Assembly: GCA_003550325.1 (NCBI GenBank)
Contig: QKWP01000126.1
Location: 102,553-166,552, forward strand
Direction: 5' to 3'
DNA from: Gigaspora rosea
Lineage: Eukaryota > Glomeromycota > Glomeromycetes > Diversisporales > Gigasporaceae
Length of the DNA stretch: 64,000 nt
Of this stretch, positions 34,790 to 45,529 are shown piece by piece. Position 1 is the first letter of the stretch, and each line of letters starts with the position of its first letter. The position numbers were made by a program, and so were the translations under genes. The notes under the pieces are model-generated. The model was not told the origin of the DNA and ran no database searches. It saw nothing but the letters and a program-made list of their open reading frames with translations.

Positions 34790-36158
34790 CATCGAAGTTG
34801 TCCCCCCTGTAATTTTACTAACCCCTAGGTACTACAAAAATCATATGAAAAATGATCAACATATTCTCTATCCATAATATGAACAAAAAGAACTTCAGAA
34901 TACTAGAACAAATAGTTCTCTTTTACTACAAAAATTTTATTAAGTAAATACTGTACTCTGATTTTATTATTTTCACAAATATTACAATAATGCTATTATG
35001 TTTTAAAAGAAAAGGATATTTGATCATTTAATATCTTTGTCACTTGTATTAGTGGATTGATCCTTGACAATAATAACAGAAATATATAACTAATACTGGT
35101 TAGCCACTTACACCCAATCAGTATCAGCTAGGGTTCCGAAGTCCGGTTCAGTTCCAGTCCGGGTCCGGCTAGACCCGAATTCGAACCCGGTCTCGAACCA
35201 TAAATTTTGAAAATTTTGGACCTGGACCCGGGTCCGAACCTAGAGTACCGAACCCGAACTGGAGTCAAACATGATTATAGGTTCAGTCTGGGTCCAGTTC
35301 GAAGTTCGCGAACCTGTTCGGGTCCGGGTCTACGTCTTTTCAAATTTCCATTACATAAGTTTGACTAATTGGGTGGGCTATAATAAACCTGGGTCAGCCG
35401 CCCACCCACAGATGACCCGAGTAGAGATGGGCATTTTATAATAAAATGCGCATACCGCATGATAAATTTTTTTTAAATAAAGATACTACATATTGACTCT
35501 TAATCAGCTTTTGCCTATATATATATATATATTTTTACAAATTTACTAATTGTAAACTTCATCGTTGCTTATATAATTTGACACCTGAACTGAGGCTCAG
35601 CACGGGAACTTTGTATAAAGCTTTAGAATCTTAGTTAAAATCTGTAAATTTGCATTATATAATATTCATAAATATGCTGAGTTAGTTTGCATTGAATTGT
35701 CACAAAAAATCTGTTACTGAACATACTTTTCTATTAACTACAGTATTGTTACTATTAATTGGAAGAGCAATTATCTGGTAACGTCTGATTTAGCTCTAAT
35801 AGTAAACTTGCAGATCTAATGTTTCGTTCATGAAGACGGAACACGTAATATGAGATCACAAGATAGCTGAATCGGGAACACAGTGACAATTTATGAAACC
35901 AAACCGGGAGGTAGGTGATCATATTAATCTTTAATGTAAAGGGGTTTCTAATCTAAGGGTAATTGATGCAGGAGTAATCGTAAGGAAGTTTAATAAATAA
36001 AATGACAGATTAAGGGTAATTTACTTTAATAATAGCGATTAGTAACGAATTTCTTAAAGGTGATAATTAAGGTATGGCGAAAATAAAATAAATAAATTTA
36101 GATGTATCGAAATTATAAAAAAAATACTAAACATGTATATAAATAAAATAGATGTCAA

Positions 36159-37187
36159 GGGTGTGGCGACTTAGGGAAGTTGGTAAGTTGTCACCCCCAA
36201 GTGGCAGGTCTAGGGTTCAAATCCCACTGGTGACGCTTTAGAAAAATAGACCTGTGTTACGGTAACCATTTCCTGTCGATCAGTTGGGTATATTACCTGT
36301 AGTCCTTGGTTACCATCTCAAATGGGAGCTTTCGGGCGAAGTTGTATCCGGTGACACAGACAAATCCAAGGAACTGGGAAAATGGAACCCATTTGGAAAG
36401 TCCTGAGTAAGGAGGTAGCAATGATCTTTGACGGTACTATCAGAACCGGAATATCAGAAACCGGAGCAGGAGAACTGGACGATATGACCTTCAGAGGAGA
36501 GGGTCCACCAACCTGGCCGCCGGAGTCGTACCGGAGGAAAAGGACCTATGTTCTGGAATTAGGTACCAGGGGAAGAAAAACCATAGTAGCACCTAATGCT
36601 GGGTAGATCAACCCTTTCGGGCCAACTGGTTTGGAAGTTTGGGGCACCCGGTGATGGACCGGTAGGAAAGTAATAGTGGGTACCAGGGTCGGTGTGAACC
36701 TTACAAGGGCAGAAGTAGGTAATGGTAACGGTTAGGTACCCCTGACTGCAAGTTGCTTGCCTCGGTGAGTGCGTAAGTTACCGAAGTGTAGGTAATACCT
36801 GTGTGGGACAGGGACTGCTCTACCAAGTTTACTCGCGAGGATAAATTAGTCCTAAGGGGATGTAGGTAGCATCCGGGACTGTCTTCGACTGGCTAATGTA
36901 TCGGAGGGCTGTACCAGTGATCACAAGTAGAATTGACATGCGAAGTGTTGGACCAGAGGGTTTAAATAGGCAATCCCCTAGTTGGGTTGTAGGTATGGCA
37001 ACTAGTGTAGAACCTTCGGGCGGACTACTTAAATTAGACAACCAAAAGTTGTACGTGTAGCTAGTTGTACTCTCATTCAATGTAACTCAATTGTGGGTGC
37101 GCCTGAAGAGGCACCCTTGATCAACAGGCTTGATTAAATAAACTCTCACCCAAAGCGGGAACTTTAACAAAAAAAAAAAAAAAAAAC
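36159..37187 (+). mobile_element. tRNA-headed ~1.03-kb retroposon, copy 2 (youngest-looking)
   Basis: A perfect 16-bp duplication ATAAAATAGATGTCAA flanks it (36143-36158 and 37188-37203). The plus strand starts GGGTGTGGCGACTTAGGG, has an exact B-box GGTTCAAATCC (36214-36224), and ends in a run of 18 A (37169-37186) plus one C. The body is nearly colinear with copy 1. A frame at 36382-36606 encodes 74 residues ending RKTIVAPNAG, but its N-terminal half is out of frame with the longer version in copy 1. The layout indicates target-primed reverse transcription by a LINE partner from a pol III transcript. Confidence 0.88.
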
Positions 37188-38212
37188 ATAAAATAGATGT
37201 CAATTGAGAAATCGATTCTTAGTTAAAACTCTTTTAAAGACATCGAAGTCTGAAGGAACTTTATTAAGGCAAAAATTCAGGCCTTATATACATTTTAAAC
37301 TACTAGACTACTGCGCTACGTCTTTTTATTCCTTCAATATTCCCCAAATCTCGCTCCTAACTTTGCTCACCATAATTATCACAAGATCGTTTACAATATT
37401 GCTCACAATATCGTTTACAAAATTGCTTATAATATTGTTTACAACATTGTTACGAAATTACTCACATTCAATCACGCGAGTATTATTTAAAGAAACAAAA
37501 AATTAAAAAAATAATAAATAAATAAATAAATAAACGAATAACAGTATATAGTTTGGATTGAGAATTAAAAATTATGTTATTATAAAATTCTGCTACAGAA
37601 TCCACTCTCTATTTTAGTATGGTTGAACCAGTTTTTATTAGAATTATTGTAATTTTAAATGAGATTTTATAAAAAATTTATTACAAAATTTGTTCACTAT
37701 GCTAGTAATTGCGGGGTTAGTTTGAATTAGTATAAGCTAACTATAAAAAGTTTACAAAGCTCATTACTCCAATACAGTAATAGATAGTATACGGCTTAGT
37801 TTTATTGGTGAATGCCAATTTTTAAAATAAGCGTTGCAAAGAGAAAACCTTATTTTGCTATATTAGTTTTAGCTCATTGATCACTTTTTGAACATAAGCG
37901 TAATTTTATTTAATGGTAGATCGACATAAAACTACGAGTCTGAGAAAATTAGTTGATTATCAGATAATCTGGTGGCAAATTTTCTGACCAAAAATTCTAA
38001 TATATTCACTATTTTTTATTAATTATATGTTTTATCTATAGCGAAGCATTTGTCATATTCTTGCACTTGTTCTTGCACTTGCACTTATTCTTGAACTTGT
38101 GGCCTTTATACAAAATGTTTTCAAATTCGTGAATTTTTTTTAGCCCAAAATAATTTGTAAATATTAGGCAATCAAACAACAAAAATAAATTTGGAAAATT
38201 CACGTTCACAAT

Positions 38213-38361
38213 TAGAGGTTGGAACTGGTTTTAATAATTCGGGTTTATCACGTGAATTTTGTGATATTTTAGAATTTAATCCAATTAAATTTTAATAAAT
38301 TCTAAAATATCACAAAATTCACGTGATAAACCCGAATGATTAAAACCGGTTCCAACCTCTA
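38213..38361. mobile_element. 149-bp palindromic hAT-type MITE
   Basis: A perfect 8-bp duplication TTCACAAT flanks it (38205-38212 and 38362-38369). The whole element is a near-perfect palindrome: TAGAGGTTGGAACTGGTTTT at left and its inverse at right, with GGGTTTATCACGTGAATTTT paired inside. A related uninterrupted site (AAATTCACGTTTCACGATTG) lies near 60263. Confidence 0.85.
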
Positions 38362-39039
38362 TTCACAATTTTGTGTTGTTTAAGGGTGTTAATAAGGGCA
38401 TTAAAAAATGCATAATAATTACTGATGATAATAGTCATAATCATCTTAAGACTTCGTTTGTCTCTCATGTGTGTCTGTAACCAGTAAAACTCATTGCATA
38501 AACCGATACGTATTTCTGTTAGTGTCCTACATTTAGGTCACATTTTTTGGATGCGACCAATCAAAAATGTTAAAGCAAACAGACCCAAAATTGAAGTATA
38601 TTGATAGATTAGAAAATTAATTATACTTAATTTTTCTAATATAAAATTTTGACGGGATTAAATGCGCATGATTAAGAAAATATGCGCATTAATGCGCATT
38701 CATGCGCTTGATTGGGGAATCATGCGCACGCATGAAACCCATCTCTAGACCCAGAAGTTGGGTTTCAGACTTTTCGGACCAGACTCAAACTTTCGGACCA
38801 GGCTCAAACAGACTCAAACCAAGCCAAAAGTTTGATGTTCAGACTTGGACCGGACTAAGTTGTAAAATAGTTTGAGTTCAAGTCCGGTTCAAAATTCGAA
38901 CTGGACTCAGGCTTGCCTAAAGTTCGGTCTCAGTTCGGGTCTGTCGGAACCCTAGTATTAGCCATATATTTCCATATTACTGTCAAGAATCAATCCACTA
39001 ATGCCCAATGACCTGAGACATTATTATTATGAATTCTTT

Positions 39040-39420
39040 GATATCTAAGTTTGTTAAGATTGAATTAGTTTTAAGATTAAATTAGTTTGCTTTTTGTTAA
39101 ATTATCACAATTGTAGGTGTTACAGAACTTACTTGCTACTCTAGTGTAAGGTTAAGTTAGTTCGTATTCAAATTATTGTGATTATTATCTTGAGTTACTG
39201 TAAAAAATTCTGTTATGAAACTTACTCTTTTATGACTATCTATCAGTTAAGTTTGAATCAATTTGTATTTGAATTATCAGAACTTCTATGATACATTTGA
39301 AATCAAAATTATAATGAGTTATTGTAAAAAGCAGAAATATAACTTACTATTGTAGTAACCAGAGTTTGTGTTGAATTGAATTACTGTGATTTATAATTGT
39401 TTTAGTGTTTTGGGTGAACC
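39040..39420. repeat. Degenerate dispersed repeat array
   Basis: About every 100-120 bases a block with GTTACTGTAAAAAATTCTGT and ACTTACT is followed by GTTAAGNTNGAATTAGTTTG. This is the same family as 10230-10880 and 45530-48970. Non-coding. Confidence 0.5.
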
Positions 39421-41040
39421 TAACTTTCAAATCTGAAACATTTTGCACCAAGGGATTTTAGTTTACTCTATAAGTTTGAAATACTCCAAACTACTTTGCC
39501 CAATTTGATTTGCAAATTTGAGTTTCGTCTGAAACACTGATATTATTAAGGTTGTTAATATGCATTACCATATGTGATCAAGGTTGAATTAATTTGTAAC
39601 AAAATAAGAGTAGAAATGTTAGCTTTGACAAAGTCTCTCTTTAAGCCAAAGTTGTTGTAATAAATCACCTATTAAACTTGCCTTTTATCTGTAGAATATT
39701 TGTTATTCTAAGTTGTGTTAGTTGTAGTTGTGACTTTTAACCCATGCTTTGAATTCTGTTTAGTATAACTCAGTTAAAGAAAGAAATCAAACTAATCACC
39801 TTTTATATAAAATCATAAATTGATTAAACCTTAATTACCTGATTTATCGAATAATTAATCTATTCCATTGTCTATTGTTAGATTAATCGCCCGTATCATT
39901 TAATTTTACTCTTGTTTATGTGATAATCATTAATGATTGCATTAGAGCCTTTTAACACTCTTTTAACTATTGTAACTAGAATAAAGAATATATAAGACCA
40001 CGCAAAGTTGATATTTTTGTTTTGCATTACCTGCCATCCTATTTTTCCAATTTTCTCAATGATTTTTTTTTGGATCCCAATTGTGCCAATTGTTTGATTT
40101 TTGACATCTATTTTTTTCTGCTATTTTCATTTAGTGTCACCTGATAGAGACCTTAATTTCCTGTAATTGTCCAATAGGACTTACAGGAAAACTTTAACTG
40201 CTGGCCCAATTTTTTGATTCTTTGTTGTATTAAATGAAAATTATTCTTGTATAACCTTAAAATATAAACATTATTTTATTTTAGTAAATTAAAAAAAAAT
40301 CCATCTGTTAGTCCCAAAATCCATGTAATGTAAACTAAAAAACAACTTTGTATGATCTATATAGAGCAAGTTTGAACCACCAACAGAAGACTATTCACAA
40401 AAAATCACAAAAATACTTATTCTCATTTGATCACACCGTGGCAAGACCTAAAAGAACCTTGAGGTCCATATCTCAATCTAGTTTAAAAGATACAAAGTCT
40501 GTATAACAAACAGAAGTTGATTTTTTAAATCAAAATTCAAAGTGTGCTTAATTAACAAAAGTCAATTTTTTGCTAAAAATATATATATATGCTATATAAA
40601 TGAATGACAACTGATTATTAATTCATTCATTTACGAATTATGACAGAATATATTACAAGAAAATGATCATAAGTTTATATGACTCAATATTAAAGATTTA
40701 AATAAATTGTCATAACTTAAAAATTTTCTCATAGTCTGGACATAGCAAATCAAAAACAGCAAAGTGCTAAAAACATTTTATTAGTATCGATAACTAATAA
40801 CAATTGAAAACTATCAAACATCGATTATTTAACACCCTTATTGGAATACATTAATATAATATAATAAAAGTAAATATGCTATTATTACTCGATATTATCA
40901 TGTATTGATCAATTTAATAAGATTTCATTCAAATCAGATCACGCACGCATTAATTAACAAAAAAAGAATTTTTGACATGAATATATTTTCTACACCATTG
41001 TCAAAATACATTAAATATGCACGTATTGTGATTAGTGTTT
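39421..41040. other. AT-rich sequence, nothing firmly supported
   Basis: Weak echoes of the dispersed repeat occur (for example near 40000-40060, TTGATATTTTTGTTTTGCAT). There is no ORF, RNA gene or delimited element. Confidence 0.35.
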
Positions 41041-41818
41041 AAAATTCAGATCCAAATTACTTGCACAAATACAAGTAATACACAGGTTTTAGGTGCACAA
41101 ACAATTAATTGATTGCACATATGTGCATATAAAAAAAATGTTTACTTGCATATATATACATGTAAAAAAACTATTGAGGCAGAGAAATATTGTAAAATCT
41201 TTAATTTACAAAATTATCATTATATTTATTGGTTATTGTTTGACTAAAAGAGACTATCTTATTAACTAAATTGGTGCAGAATAAAAGGTTAAACTATTAA
41301 CTAAATTAATACAAATATAGCTATCCTCCTATATAATTACCCCCTATAGTCACAAACTCTATATAATTATACCAAAATATGATACTATTTATTTATATTA
41401 AAAATACATTTATACAGTTATAATTATATTATAAACACTATTTTTTTTAGAATTTGTTGACTAATTTTAATTAGAAAAAGTTACAATTTTAATAATTAGA
41501 TCAGCTTTTATGCAACACAAAAAATTGTTCAAAAAAATAAAATACACCTTTCTGAATTTTTATGCAAATTGGATAACTTCTTATTAGTATTTTTTTATTT
41601 TACTTACTCCAAAATTTTATAAATCAATTGATATTTAATTAATATGGGTTTTTACATTTCTATAAAAAATTACAAATTTATTTAGCTATATTCATAGGTA
41701 TATAAAATAAAAAAACAGTACTAATAAAAAGTTTTCTGATTCGTATGAAAAAATAACTGATATTTTTTAAATATTATTAATTATATTATAGCTTCCAAAA
41801 AATAAAATATAATTGCTG

Positions 41819-41925
41819 ATTATTTTTTGTGCATTAAAATTTTAAATTCTTGATGCATATTATTTTTTGTGCATAAAAATTTTAATTCTTGTTGCATATT
41901 ATTTTTTGTGCAATCATTTAAATTA
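41819..41925 (+). repeat. Short tandem repeat, nearly three units of ~39 bp
   Basis: ATTATTTTTTGTGCATAAAA followed by ATTTTAATTCTTGNTGCAT is present twice, and a third partial unit follows. The neighbourhood (41060-42010) is rich in TGCACA / TGCATAT words on both strands. Confidence 0.7.
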
Positions 41926-42380
41926 ATTTTAAATGCACATATATGCATTTACTTATCTAGGTTTTTATGTACAAATAAAAAAGTAGTTGCATATGTGCAT
42001 CTTGTGCAAGCCAATTTTAATACTGGTTATGATCCCATACTGTCTGAATCACCATAACCCCTGCCTGAATTGGAAAAATGAAAATTATTACTCCTACTAA
42101 AAAAGGGGTTTTCAAAAAACAGAATAAGTGATATCAAAATAGTTGAAGGAAACTATTTCTATACACATTTCATGTTACTCAAAAAACATTATTGTACTAG
42201 TAAATATATGAATATTCGAAGTTCTTTAATGTATAAAAATTTAGCTATCATGTAACATTTAGGCGAGTATAAGGTAGCCTGCCCTATTTCCACAAACGTT
42301 TTTTTGCTATATACAAACCTTTTTAAAAAATAAATGTCTTTTTATAAAATTATGTATATATAATATATGGGTTTAAAAAT

Positions 42381-43859
42381 TTCGTGCACCTGCATGGTTG
42401 TGCACCCCTTGATTGACCAATCAAAATTTTAGCACGTGATCATCAATCAAGGTCAAACCGAGCATCCGACCTTCCGACCTATCAATACAGACTTAAAAAA
42501 TTTAATTAAAAAATAATATCATTTTTATTAAAAAAAATTTACATCATTTTTTATTAAAAAAAATTACATCATTTTTTATTATTAATAAAAAGAAAAAAAA
42601 ATTTAACTACTAATTTAATCTTTCTCTAACCATAACTCAATCGCGCAATAAATGTTTCAATAATGTAACGCGACCAATTCCAAACCCAAAGAACAACATA
42701 ACGAAAGCTCAAACAATAACGACACCAAATGAATGAAACCTGCCAACAAAGACTTCGACGACGTCAGCACCGAAATACGACGAAACAAGGCGACAAAACC
42801 GCACAAGGAACGTTCGACCGATTTCACGACCCAGCGACCTAAAGAAGAAAAAAGAGAATAACGAAGTTAATGAACAAGAAACAGCGAAAAAAAACACACA
42901 CACACAAAAGAAAGAAACCTAAACTTACCTAATTACCATCCCGGTGCTGTCACGACCCGGCGAACCTAAAGAAGAAAAAAAGAAAATAATGAAGTTAGTG
43001 AACAAGAAACAGCAAAAAAAACACACATATACACAAAAAAACCCCCAAACTCACCTAACTACCGTCCCGGTGCTGTGCTGTTTTTACGATATGGAAAACC
43101 TAAAGAAAAGAAAATAATAACGAAGTTAGTGAACAAAAAACAGAGAGAAAAAATATTTAAAAAAAGTAAAAAACCTAAACTCACTATAACTACCATCCCG
43201 GTGCTGATTTCACGCCCGGCGAACCTAAAGAAGAAAAAAAGATAATAACGATTTAGTGAACAAGAAACAGCGAAAAAAACACACATACACACAAAAGAAA
43301 GAAACCCAAACTCACCTAACTACCGTCCCGGTGCTGATTTCACGATCTGACAAACCTAAAGAAGAAAGAAGAGAATAACGTAGTGAACAAAAAACAGCGA
43401 AAAAAAACACACACACACATACAAAAGAAAGAAACCCAAACTCACCTAACTACCATTCTGGTGCTGATTTCACAACATGGAAAATCTAAAGAAGAAAGAA
43501 GAGAATAACGAAGTTAGTGAACAAGTAACGGTGAAAAAAAAAGCTCACACAAAAGAAAGAAACACAAACTCACCTAACTACCGTCCCAGTGCTGATTTCA
43601 CGACCTGGAACCTAAGAAGAAAGAAGAAAATAACGAAGTTAGTGAACAAGAAAACAGCGAAAAAAACACACACAAAAAAGAAAAGATCCCTGACTACTGT
43701 CCCGGTGCTGATTTTACGACGTGGCACTGACGTGGCGAAGAAAGAAAGTAATAAAATTAGTAAAAAAAAAGATTAGAATAAAAAAAAAACATTACAGTAG
43801 TTTGTTTACATACCTGCATATCCAGGTCTGGAGGGTGCACAACTATGCAGGTGCACAAA
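42381..43859. mobile_element. Inverted-repeat element containing the intron array
   Basis: GTGCACCTGCATGGTTGTGC at 42384 is matched in inverse by GCACAACTATGCAGGTGCAC ending at 43856. Next to the left end lies TTGACCAATCAAAATTTTAG. The interior is dominated by the tandem array described next. No clear target duplication. Confidence 0.6.
42838..43740 (-). repeat. Tandem array of ~7 units, each with intron-like splice signals
   Basis: On the minus strand a unit of 125-135 bp repeats about seven times. Each unit has a short block of about 37-45 nt (TCGTGAAATCAGCACCGGGA-like) followed by a donor GTGAGTTT (GTAAGTTT in the last), a CACTAAC branch-like site, a pyrimidine tract and TTCTTTAG. Intron-like parts measure 85-90 nt (for example 42839-42928, 42966-43054, 43100-43184). 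The blocks are mostly 40 nt, not a multiple of three, and two of three frames hit stops, so continuous translation is unlikely. The last block runs into a longer open region (to about 42709). ORFs called here on either strand are products of the repetition. Confidence 0.8.
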
Positions 43860-44015
43860 AAACATATTCTGATAATATATAACTAATTTATTATTTAAAT
43901 ATATAAAAATTAAACCAACTATATATGTATAATTTGTTTTTAGTTAATTAATAAAAAAAATATCCTATAAATTTTGTAAAAATTTAAAGGTGTGGCCTAT
44001 TTCCACAAATAGTAA

Positions 44016-44327
44016 AACAGATTTTGATCTATTGGCCCATTTTGAATGATTTAACTACCAAAATGAGCCTAAAATTATTAAAATCTAATCACAGGATCCT
44101 AAGATAGTTCAACTTTTTTATAATAATAATATTATTATTTTAAAACTATAAAACACTATTAAAATCACTATTAAAATCACACATAAGTTGAACGTACTCA
44201 GGATCCTGTAATTGGATTTTAATGATTTTGAGCTTGTCAGAATCGTCTTATTGAGACGAACATTTTGGTAGTTAAATCACTCAAAACGGATAGGTAGATC
44301 AAAAGTTATTAGCAATTCTATAAATTA
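44016..44327. repeat. Foldback element, same family as 70-373
   Basis: TTTTGATCTATTGGCCCATT at left is matched in inverse by AACGGATAGGTAGATCAAAA at right. The inner core TTAACTACCAAAATGAG pairs with CATTTTGGTAGTTAAATC, and AGGATCCT words lie on both sides of the centre. Confidence 0.7.
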
Positions 44328-44457
44328 GTTTATGTGCTAAAATAACTAAATTGGGAACAAGCCTTTAAATAATCTTAAGATTCTGTAATCAAATTTTAGC
44401 AGTTATGGGCTTGTTTAAAATGTTTAACTAAAGTAATTATTAAAATAATAAAATTAC

Positions 44458-45301
44458 AAAGATCTTCCGTAACTCTACCCACCGATCACCTGTACCAACA
44501 ATTACACTAACACTTCAGAAGTAAAGTCTTAAAGAAACAGTAGAAAAACCAATGAAAACATGCAACCTGGCAGCTGTTATTTAGGGATACAGTTAACTGA
44601 GTATCTGCTAACGGCTTTAGAGTTTGTCACTTACCAAAAAGCTAGCACTTGTCGTTTAGAGGTAAAGTTCATAGACTCCTGCTGACAAGCTTAGAGTTTA
44701 TCACTCACCACAACCAGGAAAGTACTTGGTGGCTCTTTGATGGATTTTGGGCTATACGGGAAGAACCACCATTCTTACTATGGCTACATATGAACTTTTT
44801 TTGGTGTCGATGGTTTGTGAAGAATTTTCAAAAAGTGGGCATTTTGGCGTACCCCCTCCAAAAGATCTGCAGTTTTTACTGCCCCCAAAAAGGAAAGGCA
44901 CCTACCGTATTGGATACAACCGTCATGAGTGGCTTGAAAATGTGTAACGTTAAAAGACGTGCGAGACTTATGGAGAAGCCACTGGAAGAAGATTCTAGAA
45001 GTTCTGTTTTAAGCAGTCCGGTCTATATGACTGCTTTTTGTTTAACATACTGGGACCTGGGCTGGTTATGCTGGAACAAGTTTATCGATGTTAACAATTT
45101 TTTTTTTAAAAGTCTGAAAAGTTAAACTTTACTCAGCTAACAGTTAGGCCTCAGATAAAGATTAATGGTAACAGAAGGCCATCATGAAGTCTGAGTTTCT
45201 TTTTCGCTACTTGTTAGATATTATATATTATTTCCTTCCGCATGTAATAATATAAATTTAATAAAAGAAAAGAGCAAGGTCTTGGTTATAAAACAAAAAA
45301 A
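44458..45301 (+). mobile_element. Retroposed sequence of unknown origin with A tail
   Basis: A 16-bp repeat AAAATAATAAAATTAC (44442-44457 and 45302-45317) flanks 844 bp ending in AATAAA near 45261 and an A-rich tail. The sequence is less AT-rich than its surroundings. A plus frame of 158 residues (44649-45125) and an overlapping 66-residue frame ending TYRIGYNRHEWLENV have no family I recognise. No tRNA-like head is seen. It could be a 5'-truncated LINE 3' end, a SINE with another head, or a retrocopy of a cellular mRNA. Part of the duplication is A-rich and so somewhat ambiguous. Confidence 0.55.
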
Positions 45302-45529
45302 AAAATAATAAAATTACCCCAAATAAAGCTAGTGAATTAAAAGATATTTACTGTTCTTTACTGTTTGTGGAAATAGGGTAGTTTGTGGAAATAGAGCAGG
45401 CTACCTTATAATAATTCATTTTATCATTTATTTATTTTTTTTTGGATTTTGAAATTTTAGGTGGCGCTTCGCACTACCTATTTTATTCAGTATTTGCTAT
45501 CCAGTCTTTAAGTATGCATTACTATTGAG

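Larger units (their letters stand above)
31575..34850. mobile_element. Possible large element bounded by ~50-bp inverted repeats
   Basis: TGTACTACCTAGGGGTTAGT followed by AAATTACGGGGGGA (31590-31625) is matched in inverse by TCCCCCCTGTAATTTTACTA and ACCCCTAGGTACTACA (34798-34838), with AACATATGATC / ATCATATGAA further out. No target duplication was found, and two facing ends of different elements cannot be excluded. Three MITEs lie inside. Confidence 0.4.
35422..38747. mobile_element. Probable inner hAT-type element (TAGAGATGGG ends)
   Basis: Inverted termini TAGAGATGGG / CCCATCTCTA are followed by ATGCGCAT-rich subterminal words on both sides (35445-35465 and 38660-38735). Flanks GACCCGAG and GACCCAGA agree at the first five bases only, so the target duplication is weak. 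Confidence 0.5.
35129..38954. mobile_element. hAT element (TAGGG type), copy 2, carrying nested insertions
   Basis: Flanks GTATCAGC (35121-35128) and GTATTAGC (38955-38962) differ at one base. The termini TAGGGTTCCGA and the inverse TCGGAACCCTA are perfect over eleven bases. The right subterminal zone reads, inverted, like the left end of 25302-26320. The sequence just outside (35047-35120 and 38963-39003) is itself an inverted pair (TTAGTGGATTGATCC / GAATCAATCCACTAA), so this element landed inside an older foldback. Confidence 0.85.
42272..45406. mobile_element. TA-flanked composite element
   Basis: AGGTAGCCTGCCCTATTTCC followed by ACAAAC at left is matched in inverse by GTTTGTGGAAATAGAGCAGG and CTACCT at right, with TATA / TA on the outside. 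The right end carries a duplicated GTTTGTGGAAATAG. Its 3.1 kb hold the gtgcacc-ended element with the intron array, a foldback, and a retroposed sequence. No transposase. Confidence 0.65.

Noticed and set aside
36159..36240. True tRNA gene at the retroposon head
   Set aside because: A-box-like and B-box sequences are present, but I could not fold a proper acceptor stem and anticodon arm, and the same head sits on dispersed retroposon copies with TSDs.
42709..43776. ORFs of 64-99 residues on both strands in the intron-like array
   Set aside because: They are repeats of the same phrase (FFFAVSC, Lys/Glu-rich) created by the tandem unit and are broken by unit-length changes that are not multiples of three.
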